From: Micromonospora sp. CCTCC AA 2012012
GTDB taxonomy: Bacteria; Actinomycetota; Actinomycetes; Mycobacteriales; Micromonosporaceae
NCBI RefSeq assembly: GCF_040499845.1
Contig: NZ_CP159342.1
Location: 4,712,001 to 4,776,000 of the forward strand
Reading direction: 5' to 3'
Length of the DNA stretch: 64,000 nucleotides
Shown here: positions 8,768 through 17,139 of the stretch, in pieces
How positions within the stretch are numbered: the stretch's first letter is position 1
How the letters are laid out: every line of letters starts with the position of its first letter
Position numbers and translations under genes: made by a program
Notes under the pieces: model-generated
Database searches by the model: none
The model's input: the letters and a program-made list of their open reading frames with translations, nothing else
What the model was told of the DNA's origin: nothing

Positions 8768-9520
8768 ATGGGGTGTGAGCAGTGGCGTGAGGTGCTGTCG
8801 GCGCACCTGGACGGGCAGGAGTCGCCCGACGAGCGCGCTGGGGCCGAGGAGCACCTGGCCGGCTGTGACGGCTGCCGGGTGTGGCTGGACCAGGCAGCGG
8901 CGGTGACGCGGCGGGCGAGGATGTCGGTGCACGTCGCCGGTCCCGACCTCACTGACCTGGTCCTCGGCGCGCTACCCGCGCCCCCCGCGCGTCGCTGGCG
9001 GGAGCGGGTAGCGAGCTCGCTGCGGGTGGCGCTCGGGCTGATCGGCGCGGTTCAGGTGGTGTTGGGTCTGGTCCAGGTGGGTCGGAGTGCCGCCGGCCCG
9101 CACGTGCACGCGGCGGGTCCGCTGGCGTCGGGGCATCTGTGGCACGAGGCGGCGGCGTGGAACGTGGCCGTCGGCGCGGGGTTTTTGTTCGTGGCGGCCC
9201 GCCGGACGCCGCCTACGGGGCTGGTGCCGATGTTGAGCGCGTTCGTCGCCACGCTGGTGCTGCTGTCGGTCAACGACCTGGCGACCGGGCGGGTCGACAC
9301 CTCCCGGCTGGTCAGCCACGCCTTCCTCCTCGCCGGGTACGCGATCGTGGTCGCGATGTCCCGGCCGGGCCTGCGCCCCGGCGGCCCCTCCTCGCGGGTA
9401 CGGCCGGACGTGCCCCGCTGGCGGATCCCCGCCGAGGACGAGGCACCTACCCCGGGCCTGCGACTGCTACCATCACCGCACCCCGGCACCGCACGGCACC
9501 GGGGGCGCACCGCGGCCTGA
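8768..9520 (+). CDS. zf-HC2 anti-sigma factor with membrane domain
   Basis: This 250-residue protein begins MGCEQWREVLSAHLDGQ and has the zinc-binding HLAGCDGC motif (HxxxCxxC) at about residues 30-37, the hallmark of ZAS anti-sigma factors. A cytoplasmic linker leads into a membrane part of about four to five hydrophobic segments (residues about 85-200). The C-terminal tail (about 205-250) is Pro/Arg-rich. It lies just downstream of the ECF sigma gene on the same strand, the usual anti-sigma position. Binding to the sigma at 8135 is inferred from position and domain. Confidence 0.85.
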   Translation: MGCEQWREVLSAHLDGQESPDERAGAEEHLAGCDGCRVWLDQAAAVTRRARMSVHVAGPDLTDLVLGALPAPPARRWRERVASSLRVALGLIGAVQVVLGLVQVGRSAAGPHVHAAGPLASGHLWHEAAAWNVAVGAGFLFVAARRTPPTGLVPMLSAFVATLVLLSVNDLATGRVDTSRLVSHAFLLAGYAIVVAMSRPGLRPGGPSSRVRPDVPRWRIPAEDEAPTPGLRLLPSPHPGTARHRGRTAA

Positions 9521-9718
9521 CCACCGCGTGAACCTGTTCGCGTTCGAAGGGGCTGCGCGACGTGCAGGAGCTGTCGAACCTCGTCGAGCGGCGGGGATCG
9601 GCTTACCAGGCCGGCGTCGGCGGCAGCCTCACCGTCGGCGAAGGCTCCTGACCCCCGGCGACGCCGAAGCGGGGTCCCCCGCACCGCGGAGAGGCGCGCA
9701 CCTCCGCCGCGGACGGTG

Positions 9719-9758
9719 TCGCCTCGGCGAGGACCTCGGGGGATCCTCGCCGAGGCGA
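9719..9758. terminator. Strong hairpin between convergent genes
   Basis: A perfect 14-bp inverted repeat: TCGCCTCGGCGAGG at 9719-9732 and its complement at 9745-9758, with a 12-base loop. It sits between the convergent ends of the anti-sigma gene (9520) and the YcnI gene (9800), where a bidirectional terminator would be expected. There is no T-run, as is usual in high-GC actinomycetes. Confidence 0.7.
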
Positions 9759-9799
9759 AACCCGAACCGCGAACCGATGGAGGTGTGGATGGCGTCCGG

Positions 9800-10507
9800 T
9801 CAGTTCGAGTGGTTCGCGCGGCGGTAGGCGAGGAGTCCGGCGACCAGGCCGGCGAGGCCGAGGAGGATGCCGGCGATGCCGTAGGCGGTGCCGTTGCTGC
9901 CGTCGGGGCCGGTGTCCTCGCTGGTCTGGGCTGCCGCGGCGACGGGCTGGGCGGACGCCTTGTCGTCCTTGCCGGCGGTGAGCGTGAGCACGGGGGCGGG
10001 GTGCTCGGGCTCTTGACCGGCGGCGGGCTCGTCGATCCAGCGCACGATGTCGCCGTTGGAGTAGGTCTGCAGGGCCTTGAAGACGACCTGGCCGGTCTTC
10101 GGCAGCGGGCCGAGGGAGACGTCGAATTCCTGGAACTGGTGCGGCTTGATCGCCGCGCCGGGCCCTGCGGTCCAGGTGATCTTTGTGACGGCTTCGGTGA
10201 TCTCCCCGTCGTCGGTCTTGATCGGCGTGGCCAGCTTGGTGGTCTCGGTGGCCGCCGTCCAGCCGGTGAGGGGTTTGAGGGACACCGACGCGATCGGCGT
10301 CGCCGTCGGTAGGTTGACCTCGACCTTGGTGGTGTCGGCGGTGTCGGTTTCGTTCGGCACCCGGAACGACACCTTCGTCCACCCGCCTTGCACGGCGGTG
10401 GACGGGTTGACGGTCACGTGGGCCGCGGCCGGGCCGGCCAGCCCGAGGGTGAGCGCGGCGGCGCCCGCGGCGATGGTCGCCGCCCGGGCGAGCACAGTCC
10501 GGTTCAT
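9800..10507 (-). CDS. YcnI-family (DUF1775) copper-associated protein
   Basis: A 235-residue exported protein started at the ATG at 10507; the frame opens further upstream without support. Residues 1-30 are a signal peptide ending AAAHV, so the mature chain would begin with His, as in YcnI proteins where the N-terminal His helps bind copper. The DUF1775 domain (about 30-170) begins VTVNPSTAVQGGWTKVSFRVPNE. A Gly/Ser/Asp-rich linker leads to a C-terminal membrane anchor, GIAGILLGLAGLVAGLLAY, with an Arg after it. The neighbouring PepSY membrane protein and CopC-like fusion give a coherent extracytoplasmic copper-handling group. It is divergent from the PepSY gene. Confidence 0.9.
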   Translation of the reverse strand: MNRTVLARAATIAAGAAALTLGLAGPAAAHVTVNPSTAVQGGWTKVSFRVPNETDTADTTKVEVNLPTATPIASVSLKPLTGWTAATETTKLATPIKTDDGEITEAVTKITWTAGPGAAIKPHQFQEFDVSLGPLPKTGQVVFKALQTYSNGDIVRWIDEPAAGQEPEHPAPVLTLTAGKDDKASAQPVAAAAQTSEDTGPDGSNGTAYGIAGILLGLAGLVAGLLAYRRANHSN

Positions 10508-10596
10508 GATCAGCGCATCCTTTGCGTCCGGTTCTGCGGGCCGGTCCTCCGGCACCGGGAAGGTGGTCGGCGGCGAGACAGGAAAAGTTCCCCGAC

Positions 10597-10612
10597 TCCA
10601 CCGAAGGGTGGA
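10597..10612. other. Perfect small hairpin in a divergent promoter region
   Basis: TCCACC-GAAG-GGTGGA (10597-10612) is a perfect 6-bp stem with a GAAG tetraloop. It is centred between the divergent YcnI and PepSY genes, flanked by AAGTTCC to the left and ACCTTCC to the right. It could be an operator half-site pair or an RNA leader structure; no known copper-repressor consensus was matched. Confidence 0.35.
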
Positions 10613-10707
10613 ACCTTCCGCCGCGGTCGGCGGGTGCGGGAACCAGGGCGCGTTGCGCGCCGACTAGGACAGCCGACGCCCTTGCCCGCGCGAGATCGGA
10701 TGGACGC

Positions 10708-12138
10708 ATGACGGTTCCCGCTGACACCCCACCACCCCAGGCCCGACCTTCAGGATGGGGTGGGCTGCTGCTGCGGCTGCACTTCTACGCCGGGATCCTG
10801 GTGGCGCCGTTCCTGCTGGTCGCCGCCCTGACCGGGCTGGCTTACACGGTCACCCCACAGCTGGACCGAGCCCTCTACGGCGACCAGCTCACCGTCGACC
10901 GCGTGGGTGACCAGGCGCGGCCCCTGGCCGAGCAGATCGGCGCGGCGCGGGCCGCGCACCCGGATGGCACGGTGGCCAGCGTCGCCCCGGGCGAGGGGGA
11001 CGCCACGACCCGGGTGGTGTTCGACGTGCCGACGCTCGGCGAGAAGCAGCACACCGTCTACGTCGACCCGTACACCGCGCGGGTCGAGGGCACCCTCACC
11101 ACCTGGTTCGGGTCGACGCCGGCCACCACCTGGCTGGACGACCTGCACCGCAACCTGCACCTCGGCGTCGTCGGGCGCTACTACTCGGAGCTGGCCGCGA
11201 GCTGGCTGTGGGTCCTCGTCCTCGGCGGGCTCATCCTTTGGTGGCGGCGCCACCGCACCAGCGCCAACCGGACGCGGCGGCTGGTCGCCCCGGACCTGGC
11301 CGCGAAGCGGGGTGTGCGGCGCACCCGCGGCTGGCACGCCGCGACCGGGGTGTGGCTCGCCGTCGGACTGCTGTTCCTGTCCGCGACCGGGCTGACCTGG
11401 TCCCGCTACGCCGGGGGGAACTTCAGCTCCGCCCTCGACGCGCTCGACGCGCACGCTCCCGAGCTGTCGACCACGCTGCCCGGGGCGGTCACCCCGGTCG
11501 CCGACACCGGCCACCACGGCGGCGGCGGAGAGGGTGGCGGCGCGACGCCGGTCGACCCGGCCGACACCGACCGGGTCCTCGCGCTGGCCCGCGGCGCCGG
11601 TCTCGACGGGCCGGTGGAGATCACCGCACCGGCCGAGGCGGGCACCGCGTGGAGTGTTGTGCAGGTCGACAACTACTGGCCGGTGCGCAAGGACGCCGTC
11701 GCCGTCGACCCGGCCACCGGTGCCATCACCGCCCGCAACGACTTCGAGTCGTGGCCGATGTTGGCGCAGGTCAGCGGCCTCGGCATCCAGGCGCACATGG
11801 GGCTGCTGTTCGGCCCGGTCAACCAGATCCTGCTCGCCGCCTTGGCCCTCGGCCTGCTCTGCGTCACCGTGTGGGGGTACCGGATGTGGTGGCAGCGCCG
11901 CCCCACCCGCCACGACCGTCGTGCCCCGCTCGGCGCCCCACCGGACCGAGGGGCGTGGCAACGGCTGCCCGCCTGGGGCATCGCGGTCGGCGTACCCCTG
12001 GTCTTCGCGATCGGGTGGGCGTTGCCGCTGCTGGGGGTGAGCCTGCTGGCCTTCCTCGTGGTCGACCTGCTACTCGGCGCTCGTCGACGACGGGACACGG
12101 CGGCTGCCCAGGCGACCGGCGGTGCCGCTACCAGGTGA
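10708..12138 (+). CDS. PepSY-domain membrane protein
   Basis: A 476-residue protein from the ATG at 10708. Residues about 18-45 form the first membrane helix (LHFYAGILVAPFLLVAALTG), a PepSY-TM hallmark with conserved His in LRLHFYAG. The extracytoplasmic part includes the WLDDLHRNLHLG segment, followed by a second helix (SWLWVLVLGGLILWW). A third helix follows a RGWHAATGVWLAVG motif. A Gly/His-rich loop (GHHGGGGEGGG) lies around residue 270. Two or three more helices end the protein. PepSY-TM proteins are linked to iron or copper uptake and reductase functions. The placement beside YcnI and CopC-like genes suggests copper. Confidence 0.85.
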   Translation: MTVPADTPPPQARPSGWGGLLLRLHFYAGILVAPFLLVAALTGLAYTVTPQLDRALYGDQLTVDRVGDQARPLAEQIGAARAAHPDGTVASVAPGEGDATTRVVFDVPTLGEKQHTVYVDPYTARVEGTLTTWFGSTPATTWLDDLHRNLHLGVVGRYYSELAASWLWVLVLGGLILWWRRHRTSANRTRRLVAPDLAAKRGVRRTRGWHAATGVWLAVGLLFLSATGLTWSRYAGGNFSSALDALDAHAPELSTTLPGAVTPVADTGHHGGGGEGGGATPVDPADTDRVLALARGAGLDGPVEITAPAEAGTAWSVVQVDNYWPVRKDAVAVDPATGAITARNDFESWPMLAQVSGLGIQAHMGLLFGPVNQILLAALALGLLCVTVWGYRMWWQRRPTRHDRRAPLGAPPDRGAWQRLPAWGIAVGVPLVFAIGWALPLLGVSLLAFLVVDLLLGARRRRDTAAAQATGGAATR

Positions 12139-12267
12139 CCGGTTCGGCTGTCGGGGGCCGTACGGGGGCGGCGCGCAACGCGCACGCCGCACCCGCGCGA
12201 CCGCCGTACGGGTGCGATGACGTCACCGCAGCCCCCTCGCTTCGTACACGCAGGTGCGCGTGCGGGT

Positions 12268-14142
12268 TCAGGTCACGTCGATCGTGTATTCGGCGGTGTG
12301 CACCGTGCCGTCGACCTCGAAGTCGAGGAACGCCGCGTAGCGGCCCGCGCCGGGTGCGGTGAGCCAGAACGAGATCGCCCCGTTGACCAGTTCCGGTTCG
12401 GGATGGACGTGCACGTAGCCGAGGTCGCCCTCCCGGATGACGACCAGGTGCCCGTACGCGCCGAGGTAGCGCTGCACCGCCACCGGACCGGAGCTGCCTG
12501 TGCGGCCGACAGCGAACGCCATCGGGACGGTGCTACCGGCTGTGGGGGTGCCGGCCATGGTCACCGTGAACGGCCCGGCCGTGGCCTGCGGCCGCGGCGC
12601 GGGCGGGGCGGCCGGGGCGTACGCGCCCGGGACGTGGTGGTCGACGCCGAGCACCAGCGGCGTCGCAGCCCCGCTGGGGCCGAGCAGGGAAAAGTCCGCG
12701 TAGACGCGGTAGGTGCCGGCACGGGCAAGTGTCAGCGGCACGCTCCAGGTGCCGTCGGGCGCCATGCTGGGGTGCAGGTGCTGGTAGCCGGTGAGGTCGC
12801 GGCCCACCACCACGAGGTGCAGGGGCTTGTCGTGGACGACGGCGAAGCGGGTCACCGGCTGCCCGTCGGCTCCTACGACGCGGAAGCGGTAGTTCTCGGT
12901 CCGGCCGGCGGGCTGGGAGCGCCGCTCGGGCCGCAGGGTGTATCCGCCGGCGCTGACCGTGGTCCCGGTCGCCTGCGTACGGTCGGCGCCGTCACCGGGG
13001 TGCGTGTGCACGCCCGCGCCGGACGGATGCTGGTGTCCATCTCCGGCCGCCTCGGCGGTGCCGGTCGCGGCCGGTGCGGTGGCGCCGGCCGGCCGTGCGG
13101 TGCCGGCGGTCGCTACGCCGGTGCCGAGGCGTCCCAGCCCGAACCCGGCCAGCATGCTCACCACCAGCGCGCCCACCAGTAGCGCGAGCCGGGCGTTGCT
13201 CGGACCGACGCCGGGCAGCGCGGCGGCGGCTTGCTGCGGTGGCCCGTCCGCGGGCACCGCGGCCGCAGCCCGGTTCCGGCCCTTCGGCGACAAGCGGACC
13301 CGCCGGTCGGTGCGACCGTGAGCGGGCGTACGCGCCCCGACAACGGGACTGACGACCGGCCGCCGCGGCCTCGTCCCTGCCCGCTGACGCACAGGCGTCT
13401 CACCAGCCCGGTTCGGCCGGCGTCGCCACAGCACGAGACCGCCGATGACCGCGACCAGCGCCACCCCCGCGCCGAGCCAGCCGATCAGGGCGACACCACC
13501 CTCGTCGGTAGGAGCCGCGGTGACGGCGGGCGACGACGCGGCGACGGCCGGCGCGGGGGCCGAGGAGGTCGCCGCACCCGACGCGTGCCCGGAGCTCTCG
13601 TGCTGCGCCACCGCCGCCAGCAACGCTGGGTCGGGCTGGTCGGTCGGCGGGCGCCAACCGGTCGGAGCCGCCGTCACCGGGCCTGCGTACCGGAAGGTCA
13701 GCGTGCCGCGTACCGGTTCGCCGTCGGAGGCGACCGACAGGTAGCTGGCGGTGTACTCACCCGTCGCCGGCAGGTACGCGACGGTCACCACGGCCGGGAA
13801 GCCGGTCTTGTATTCGCGTGGCTGGAACAGCCCGTCGGTCAGCACGTACTCGGTGACCGGTTTGGGCAGCGGTTGCGGCTCGCCGTAGCTCCAGCCGCCG
13901 TCGACGCGCCCGCCGCCGGGAGCGGTGATGGTGAAGTGGGCGTTGGAGGCGGGCTTCTCGGTGAAGTAGAGCCGCACCTCGGTCAACGGCTTCGACACCG
14001 TGGCGCCCGCTGCGGGGACGGACATCGCGAGCGTTCCGTGCGCCGCCGCGGGCCGCGCCGATGCCAGGAGCAGGACGGCCACGAGCAGCAGGGCCGAGAG
14101 CCCGGCGAGCGGCCGGACAGGTGCGGGGGTGAGACGACGCAT
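12268..14142 (-). CDS. CopC-like protein fused to a second secreted domain
   Basis: A 624-residue protein; I prefer the ATG at 14142, giving a signal peptide cut before AHGTLAMSVP. The N-terminal domain (about 33-155) resembles CopC: an initial His, TVSKPLTEVRLYFTEKP and a beta-rich body. A first membrane helix follows at about 220-240, then an Arg/Pro-rich stretch, then a second helix (LLVGALVVSMLAGFGLG) near residue 330. A His-rich linker (GDGHQHPSGAGVHTHPGDG) leads to a C-terminal beta domain (about 410-624) containing LHLVVVGRDLTGYQHLHP and GYVHVHPEPE. That is the pattern of secreted metal-handling YtkA-like domains. Two-domain fusion and two internal helices are unusual for CopC, normally about 120 residues. 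Confidence 0.8.
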   Translation of the reverse strand: MRRLTPAPVRPLAGLSALLLVAVLLLASARPAAAHGTLAMSVPAAGATVSKPLTEVRLYFTEKPASNAHFTITAPGGGRVDGGWSYGEPQPLPKPVTEYVLTDGLFQPREYKTGFPAVVTVAYLPATGEYTASYLSVASDGEPVRGTLTFRYAGPVTAAPTGWRPPTDQPDPALLAAVAQHESSGHASGAATSSAPAPAVAASSPAVTAAPTDEGGVALIGWLGAGVALVAVIGGLVLWRRRPNRAGETPVRQRAGTRPRRPVVSPVVGARTPAHGRTDRRVRLSPKGRNRAAAAVPADGPPQQAAAALPGVGPSNARLALLVGALVVSMLAGFGLGRLGTGVATAGTARPAGATAPAATGTAEAAGDGHQHPSGAGVHTHPGDGADRTQATGTTVSAGGYTLRPERRSQPAGRTENYRFRVVGADGQPVTRFAVVHDKPLHLVVVGRDLTGYQHLHPSMAPDGTWSVPLTLARAGTYRVYADFSLLGPSGAATPLVLGVDHHVPGAYAPAAPPAPRPQATAGPFTVTMAGTPTAGSTVPMAFAVGRTGSSGPVAVQRYLGAYGHLVVIREGDLGYVHVHPEPELVNGAISFWLTAPGAGRYAAFLDFEVDGTVHTAEYTIDVT

Positions 14143-14481
14143 CGGACCATGGTCGCGACGACAACGACTTCCGTCCATACATAGTTATCTTTTTGCTCTC
14201 ATGGCAAAAGTTCTCGCCGGTCGTGAGAAATGGTGAGCGGCGGATACCGGACAGGCGTGTGCGAGGCGGCGAAGCACAGTAGACCCGCGATCGAACGAGG
14301 GGCACGCTAACTTGCGATGACCGTCCGATGCCGGGGGGTCGAGTTTCGGGGCGCCGGAAGGTCCACAGGCCGCGTCGCCCAGCGGGTCATCAGGACCGGC
14401 TCGTGGATGATGAGCCGGACTCTGGCGCTATGCCGCCGTGTCGGCGTCCGTTTAGCTGTGACCTTGTGGCAGAGCAGGTAG
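14143..14481. other. Promoter region of the CopC-like gene
   Basis: The minus-strand promoter of the gene ending at 12268 must lie here. An AT-rich patch at 14179-14197 includes TATGT and TAACTATG on the minus strand, a likely -10 area. An inverted repeat TTCTC-N9-GAGAA (14211-14229) sits just upstream of it and could be an operator. Nothing else is recognised up to 14481. Confidence 0.35.
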
Positions 14482-14709
14482 TCAAGCCGGTGGACGAAAG
14501 CGCGTGCAGGCAGGCGCGTTGCAGTTGCCCGTCGCCGAACGCATGGGAACGGCGGGCCAGCAGGTCTGGGGTGAGATCGCCCAAGTCGGCCAGCTCAGCG
14601 GTGGGGGTTGCCTATTCACCGGTGCGTCGGTGGCACCGGGCGGTTCGGCGATGAGGTCGGCGAGGCTCAGCCGGGGGTTGGTGGCGGCGCGGGGCTGGAA
14701 CAGGATCAT
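14482..14709 (-). CDS. Small ORF overlapping the end of the NiCoT gene (tentative)
   Basis: A 75-codon frame starts with an ATG at 14709 that overlaps the TGA of the nickel permease gene (ATGA), a typical translational-coupling junction. The first 30 residues (MILFQPRAATNPRLSLADLI...) look coding. The rest is Pro/Trp/Cys-rich, and the alternate frame reads DLGDLTPDLLARRSHAFGDG, which looks more protein-like. A frameshifted small gene is therefore possible. The function is unknown. Confidence 0.35.
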   Translation of the reverse strand: MILFQPRAATNPRLSLADLIAEPPGATDAPVNRQPPPLSWPTWAISPQTCWPAVPMRSATGNCNAPACTRFRPPA

Positions 14710-15854
14710 TCGGTGACCGCGGGAGCCAGGTTGGCCGACCAGCGTTCCTCGACCCGGCCGAGCCGCCAGACCGCGATGGCGACGAGCCAGGCAACGACGA
14801 ACAGGCCCACGATGCCGTAGCCGGCGTAGTCGAGGGGGATGTCGGCGATCGCCGCCAGCGGGCCGGAGGTGATGTGGGCTTGGTCGGCGAGGACGCCGAT
14901 CAGCTCGATGGTGCCGATGATCAGGGCGACGGCGACGGAGATGCTGGTGATGGTGATGTTGTAGAAGACCTTGCGGACCGGCTTGGCGAAGGCCCAGCCG
15001 TAGGCGGCGTTCATGAAGACACCGTCGATGGTGTCCATCAGGCACATGCCGGCCGCGAACAGGATCGGCAGCACCAGGATCGAGTAGAACGGCAGGTTGA
15101 ACGCCGCCGCCCCGCCCGCCAGGACGAGCAGGCCGACCTCCGTCGCGGTGTCGAAGCCGAGGCCGAAGAGCACCCCGATCGGGTAGATGTGCCACGGCTT
15201 GCGGACGGACTTGGTCAGGCCGCCCAGGAAGCGGTTCATGAAGCCGCGCTTGTTCAGCTGCTCTTCCAGGGCTTCCTCGTCGTAGATGCCCTGTCTGAGG
15301 TCGCGGAAGACCTTGATGACGCCGATCAGGACGACCAGGTTGAGGATGCCGAGGATCCACAGGAAGACACCGGACACGCTGGCGCCGATGACGCCGGTGA
15401 CCGAGTGCAGCTCGGAACTGTCGTTCTCGACCTGACCGGCCAGGGCCTTGACGCCGACGGAGAGCAGGAACGCCAGGCAGAACACGATCGTGGAGTGGCC
15501 GAGGGAGAACCAGAACCCGACCGACAGCGGTTTGCGGTCGGTGCCGTTGATCGTGTTGTCCTGCATGAGCTTGCGGGTCGTGTTGTCGACCGCCGCGATG
15601 TGGTCGGCGTCGAAGGCATGCCGCAGGCCGAAGGTGTAGGCGAGGACACCGACGCCCACGGTGAACACCGGGTGGTCGCCGCCCAGGTGGAAGTGTTTCG
15701 GGGCGACGAAGCCGAGCAGGGTGACGAACCCGACGACGTGCAGGACCACGATGAAGGCCGTCATGCCGGCCAGGGACCGCCAGTCGCGGACGGTCAGGCT
15801 GTGCCGGAAACGAGAGAAGCGGGAGACGTCCACAGCCGTGCGGGTGTCTGTCAC
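14706..15854 (-). CDS. NiCoT-family nickel/cobalt permease
   Basis: A 382-residue permease with about eight membrane helices, starting at GTG. The family signature is clear: RHAFDADHIAAVDN in helix 2, with the HX4DH motif at H79, D84 and H85 that selects Ni2+/Co2+. It also has LGHSTIVF and GFDTATE in the second half. Length and topology match HoxN/NixA-type importers. A TTGC-N9-GCAA operator lies 61 nt upstream of the start, matching the Nur (Fur-family nickel regulator) box. The superoxide dismutase operon behind it has the same site, so nickel repression of both is predicted. Choice of Ni over Co rests on that context. Confidence 0.93.
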   Translation of the reverse strand: MTDTRTAVDVSRFSRFRHSLTVRDWRSLAGMTAFIVVLHVVGFVTLLGFVAPKHFHLGGDHPVFTVGVGVLAYTFGLRHAFDADHIAAVDNTTRKLMQDNTINGTDRKPLSVGFWFSLGHSTIVFCLAFLLSVGVKALAGQVENDSSELHSVTGVIGASVSGVFLWILGILNLVVLIGVIKVFRDLRQGIYDEEALEEQLNKRGFMNRFLGGLTKSVRKPWHIYPIGVLFGLGFDTATEVGLLVLAGGAAAFNLPFYSILVLPILFAAGMCLMDTIDGVFMNAAYGWAFAKPVRKVFYNITITSISVAVALIIGTIELIGVLADQAHITSGPLAAIADIPLDYAGYGIVGLFVVAWLVAIAVWRLGRVEERWSANLAPAVTE

Positions 15855-15912
15855 GTCGATCTTCTTCCGCGAGAATGCTCGATACGGGGGACGCTAGCCC
15901 GCCACAATCTCT

Positions 15913-15933
15913 TGTTGCAAGGTTGTGGCAACA
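15913..15933. promoter_or_regulatory. Nur-type operator upstream of the NiCoT gene
   Basis: TGTTGC at 15913-15918 and GCAACA at 15928-15933 form a 6-bp inverted repeat. The core is TTGC-N9-GCAA. This equals the published Streptomyces Nur box (TTGCAA-N5-TTGCAA type) in spacing and arms. The position fits repression of the downstream nickel permease. Confidence 0.75.
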
Positions 15934-15997
15934 GCGTGATCCTGGCGACTGAACTCCCGCTGGTGAGGGCAGGTCAGTGGTGCCGGACGTTCGTCGC

Positions 15998-16258
15998 TCA
16001 GCCGGGCGGGGGCGGCGGTGTGGCGGCCACCAACAGGGTGAGTTCCCGGACCAGGTCGTCCAGGGACTGGCCGGTCTGCGCGCGGACCAGGCCGAGGGCG
16101 AGGTCGGCGAGCAGGTAGAAGCCGAGTGTGCGGGCCTGCTCGGTGTCGAACGAGGCCAGCAGCGCCTCCGCGCCGGCGAGGTCACCGCGGTGGCGGGCGG
16201 CGATGACCCCGGCGGCGCGTTGCACGAGGTCGGCGGCGACCGGGACCGGGCCGGTCAC
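15998..16258 (-). CDS. Small helical protein co-transcribed with SOD
   Basis: An 86-residue protein whose GTG start at 16258 lies only 5 nt past the stop of the superoxide dismutase gene. The sequence is strongly helical: AADLVQRAAGVIAARHRGD, GAEALLASFDTEQARTLGFY, LADLALGLVRAQTGQSLDD, and ends in a Pro run. No signal peptide, metal site or known domain is visible. Because it is tightly coupled to the dismutase, it is probably under the same nickel-dependent control. The helical pattern could be a TPR-like repeat pair, but I do not recognise it. Confidence 0.6.
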   Translation of the reverse strand: MTGPVPVAADLVQRAAGVIAARHRGDLAGAEALLASFDTEQARTLGFYLLADLALGLVRAQTGQSLDDLVRELTLLVAATPPPPPG

Positions 16259-16263
16259 GCCGG

Positions 16264-16878
16264 TCAGAGCTTCGGCGCGCCGGCGCGGGCGGCGTCGAAG
16301 CGGGCGGTCACGTCCGACCAGTCGACGAGGTGCCACAGCCGGTCGACGTAGTCCGGGCGCACGTTGCGGTACTGCAGGTAGTAGGCGTGCTCCCACGCGT
16401 CGAACACCAGCAGCGGCGTGGAGCCCTGCCCGACGTTGCCGTGGTGGTCGTAGACCTGCTCCACGATCAACCGTTGCCCCAGCGGCTCCCACGCCAGGAC
16501 ACCCCAGCCGGAGCCCTGCACGCCCTTCGTCGCCGCCGAGAGCTGCCCGGCGAAGCCGTCGAAGGAACCGAAGTGCTCCTCGATCGCCGCGGCCAGTTCC
16601 CCGTCGGGACGGTCGCCGCCGTCCGGGGACAGGTTGTTCCAGAAGATCGAGTGCAGCACGTGCCCGGACAGGTTGAACGCGAGGGTCTTCTCCAACCCGA
16701 CCAGCGCCGCGAAGTCACCCTTGTCGCGAGCCTCGGCGAGCTGCTCCAGGGTGTCGTTGCTGCCCTTGACGTACGCCGCGTGGTGCTTGCTGTGGTGCAG
16801 CTCCAGGATCTCGCCGGACATCGCCGGCTCCAGCGCGCCGTAGTCGTAGGGCATGTCGGGCAGAGAGTAGACGGCCAC
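16264..16878 (-). CDS. sodF: Iron/manganese superoxide dismutase
   Basis: A 204-residue enzyme from the GTG at 16878, which has GGAG about 8 nt upstream. It converts superoxide to hydrogen peroxide and oxygen. The four metal ligands are all present: H28 (in [12 protein letters not shown]), H76 (VLHSIFW), D160 and H164 ([10 protein letters not shown]). Length and order are normal for the cytoplasmic Fe/Mn family. A Nur-type TTGC-N9-GCAA site lies about 110 nt upstream. In Streptomyces, Nur with nickel represses sodF in favour of nickel SOD, so the operator supports the iron form. The gene symbol rests on that analogy. An 86-residue gene follows in the same operon. Confidence 0.92.
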   Translation of the reverse strand: MAVYSLPDMPYDYGALEPAMSGEILELHHSKHHAAYVKGSNDTLEQLAEARDKGDFAALVGLEKTLAFNLSGHVLHSIFWNNLSPDGGDRPDGELAAAIEEHFGSFDGFAGQLSAATKGVQGSGWGVLAWEPLGQRLIVEQVYDHHGNVGQGSTPLLVFDAWEHAYYLQYRNVRPDYVDRLWHLVDWSDVTARFDAARAGAPKL

Positions 16879-16989
16879 CAGCAAGCTCCTCACACCATCG
16901 TCGGCACCATGAGCTGGGCGGGAACCCCGGCGGTGGTTCAGATCATCGCGTTGCCGGAGCACCCGCCCACTGCTGCCAGCATTGCGTAG

Positions 16990-17006
16990 TTGCCAAACTT
17001 TGGCAA
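16990..17006. promoter_or_regulatory. Nur-type operator upstream of the SOD gene
   Basis: TTGC (16990-16993), nine bases, GCAA (17003-17006). The inner bases extend the symmetry (CAAACTTTG). Spacing is identical to the operator at 15913-15933. It lies upstream of the superoxide dismutase start at 16878, as expected for a nickel-responsive switch. Confidence 0.75.
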
Positions 17007-17139
17007 TAAGCACGGTCCAGAGTGAGGCGTGGCCCGACGCCGGGCCGGGCACAGCGGGTCGCAAGAGACCGCTACGGCGGTCGATGGGAAAGCGGCACTG
17101 AACAGCACTTACGCACTTCGCTGGGCTTCCGCAGGCGGA

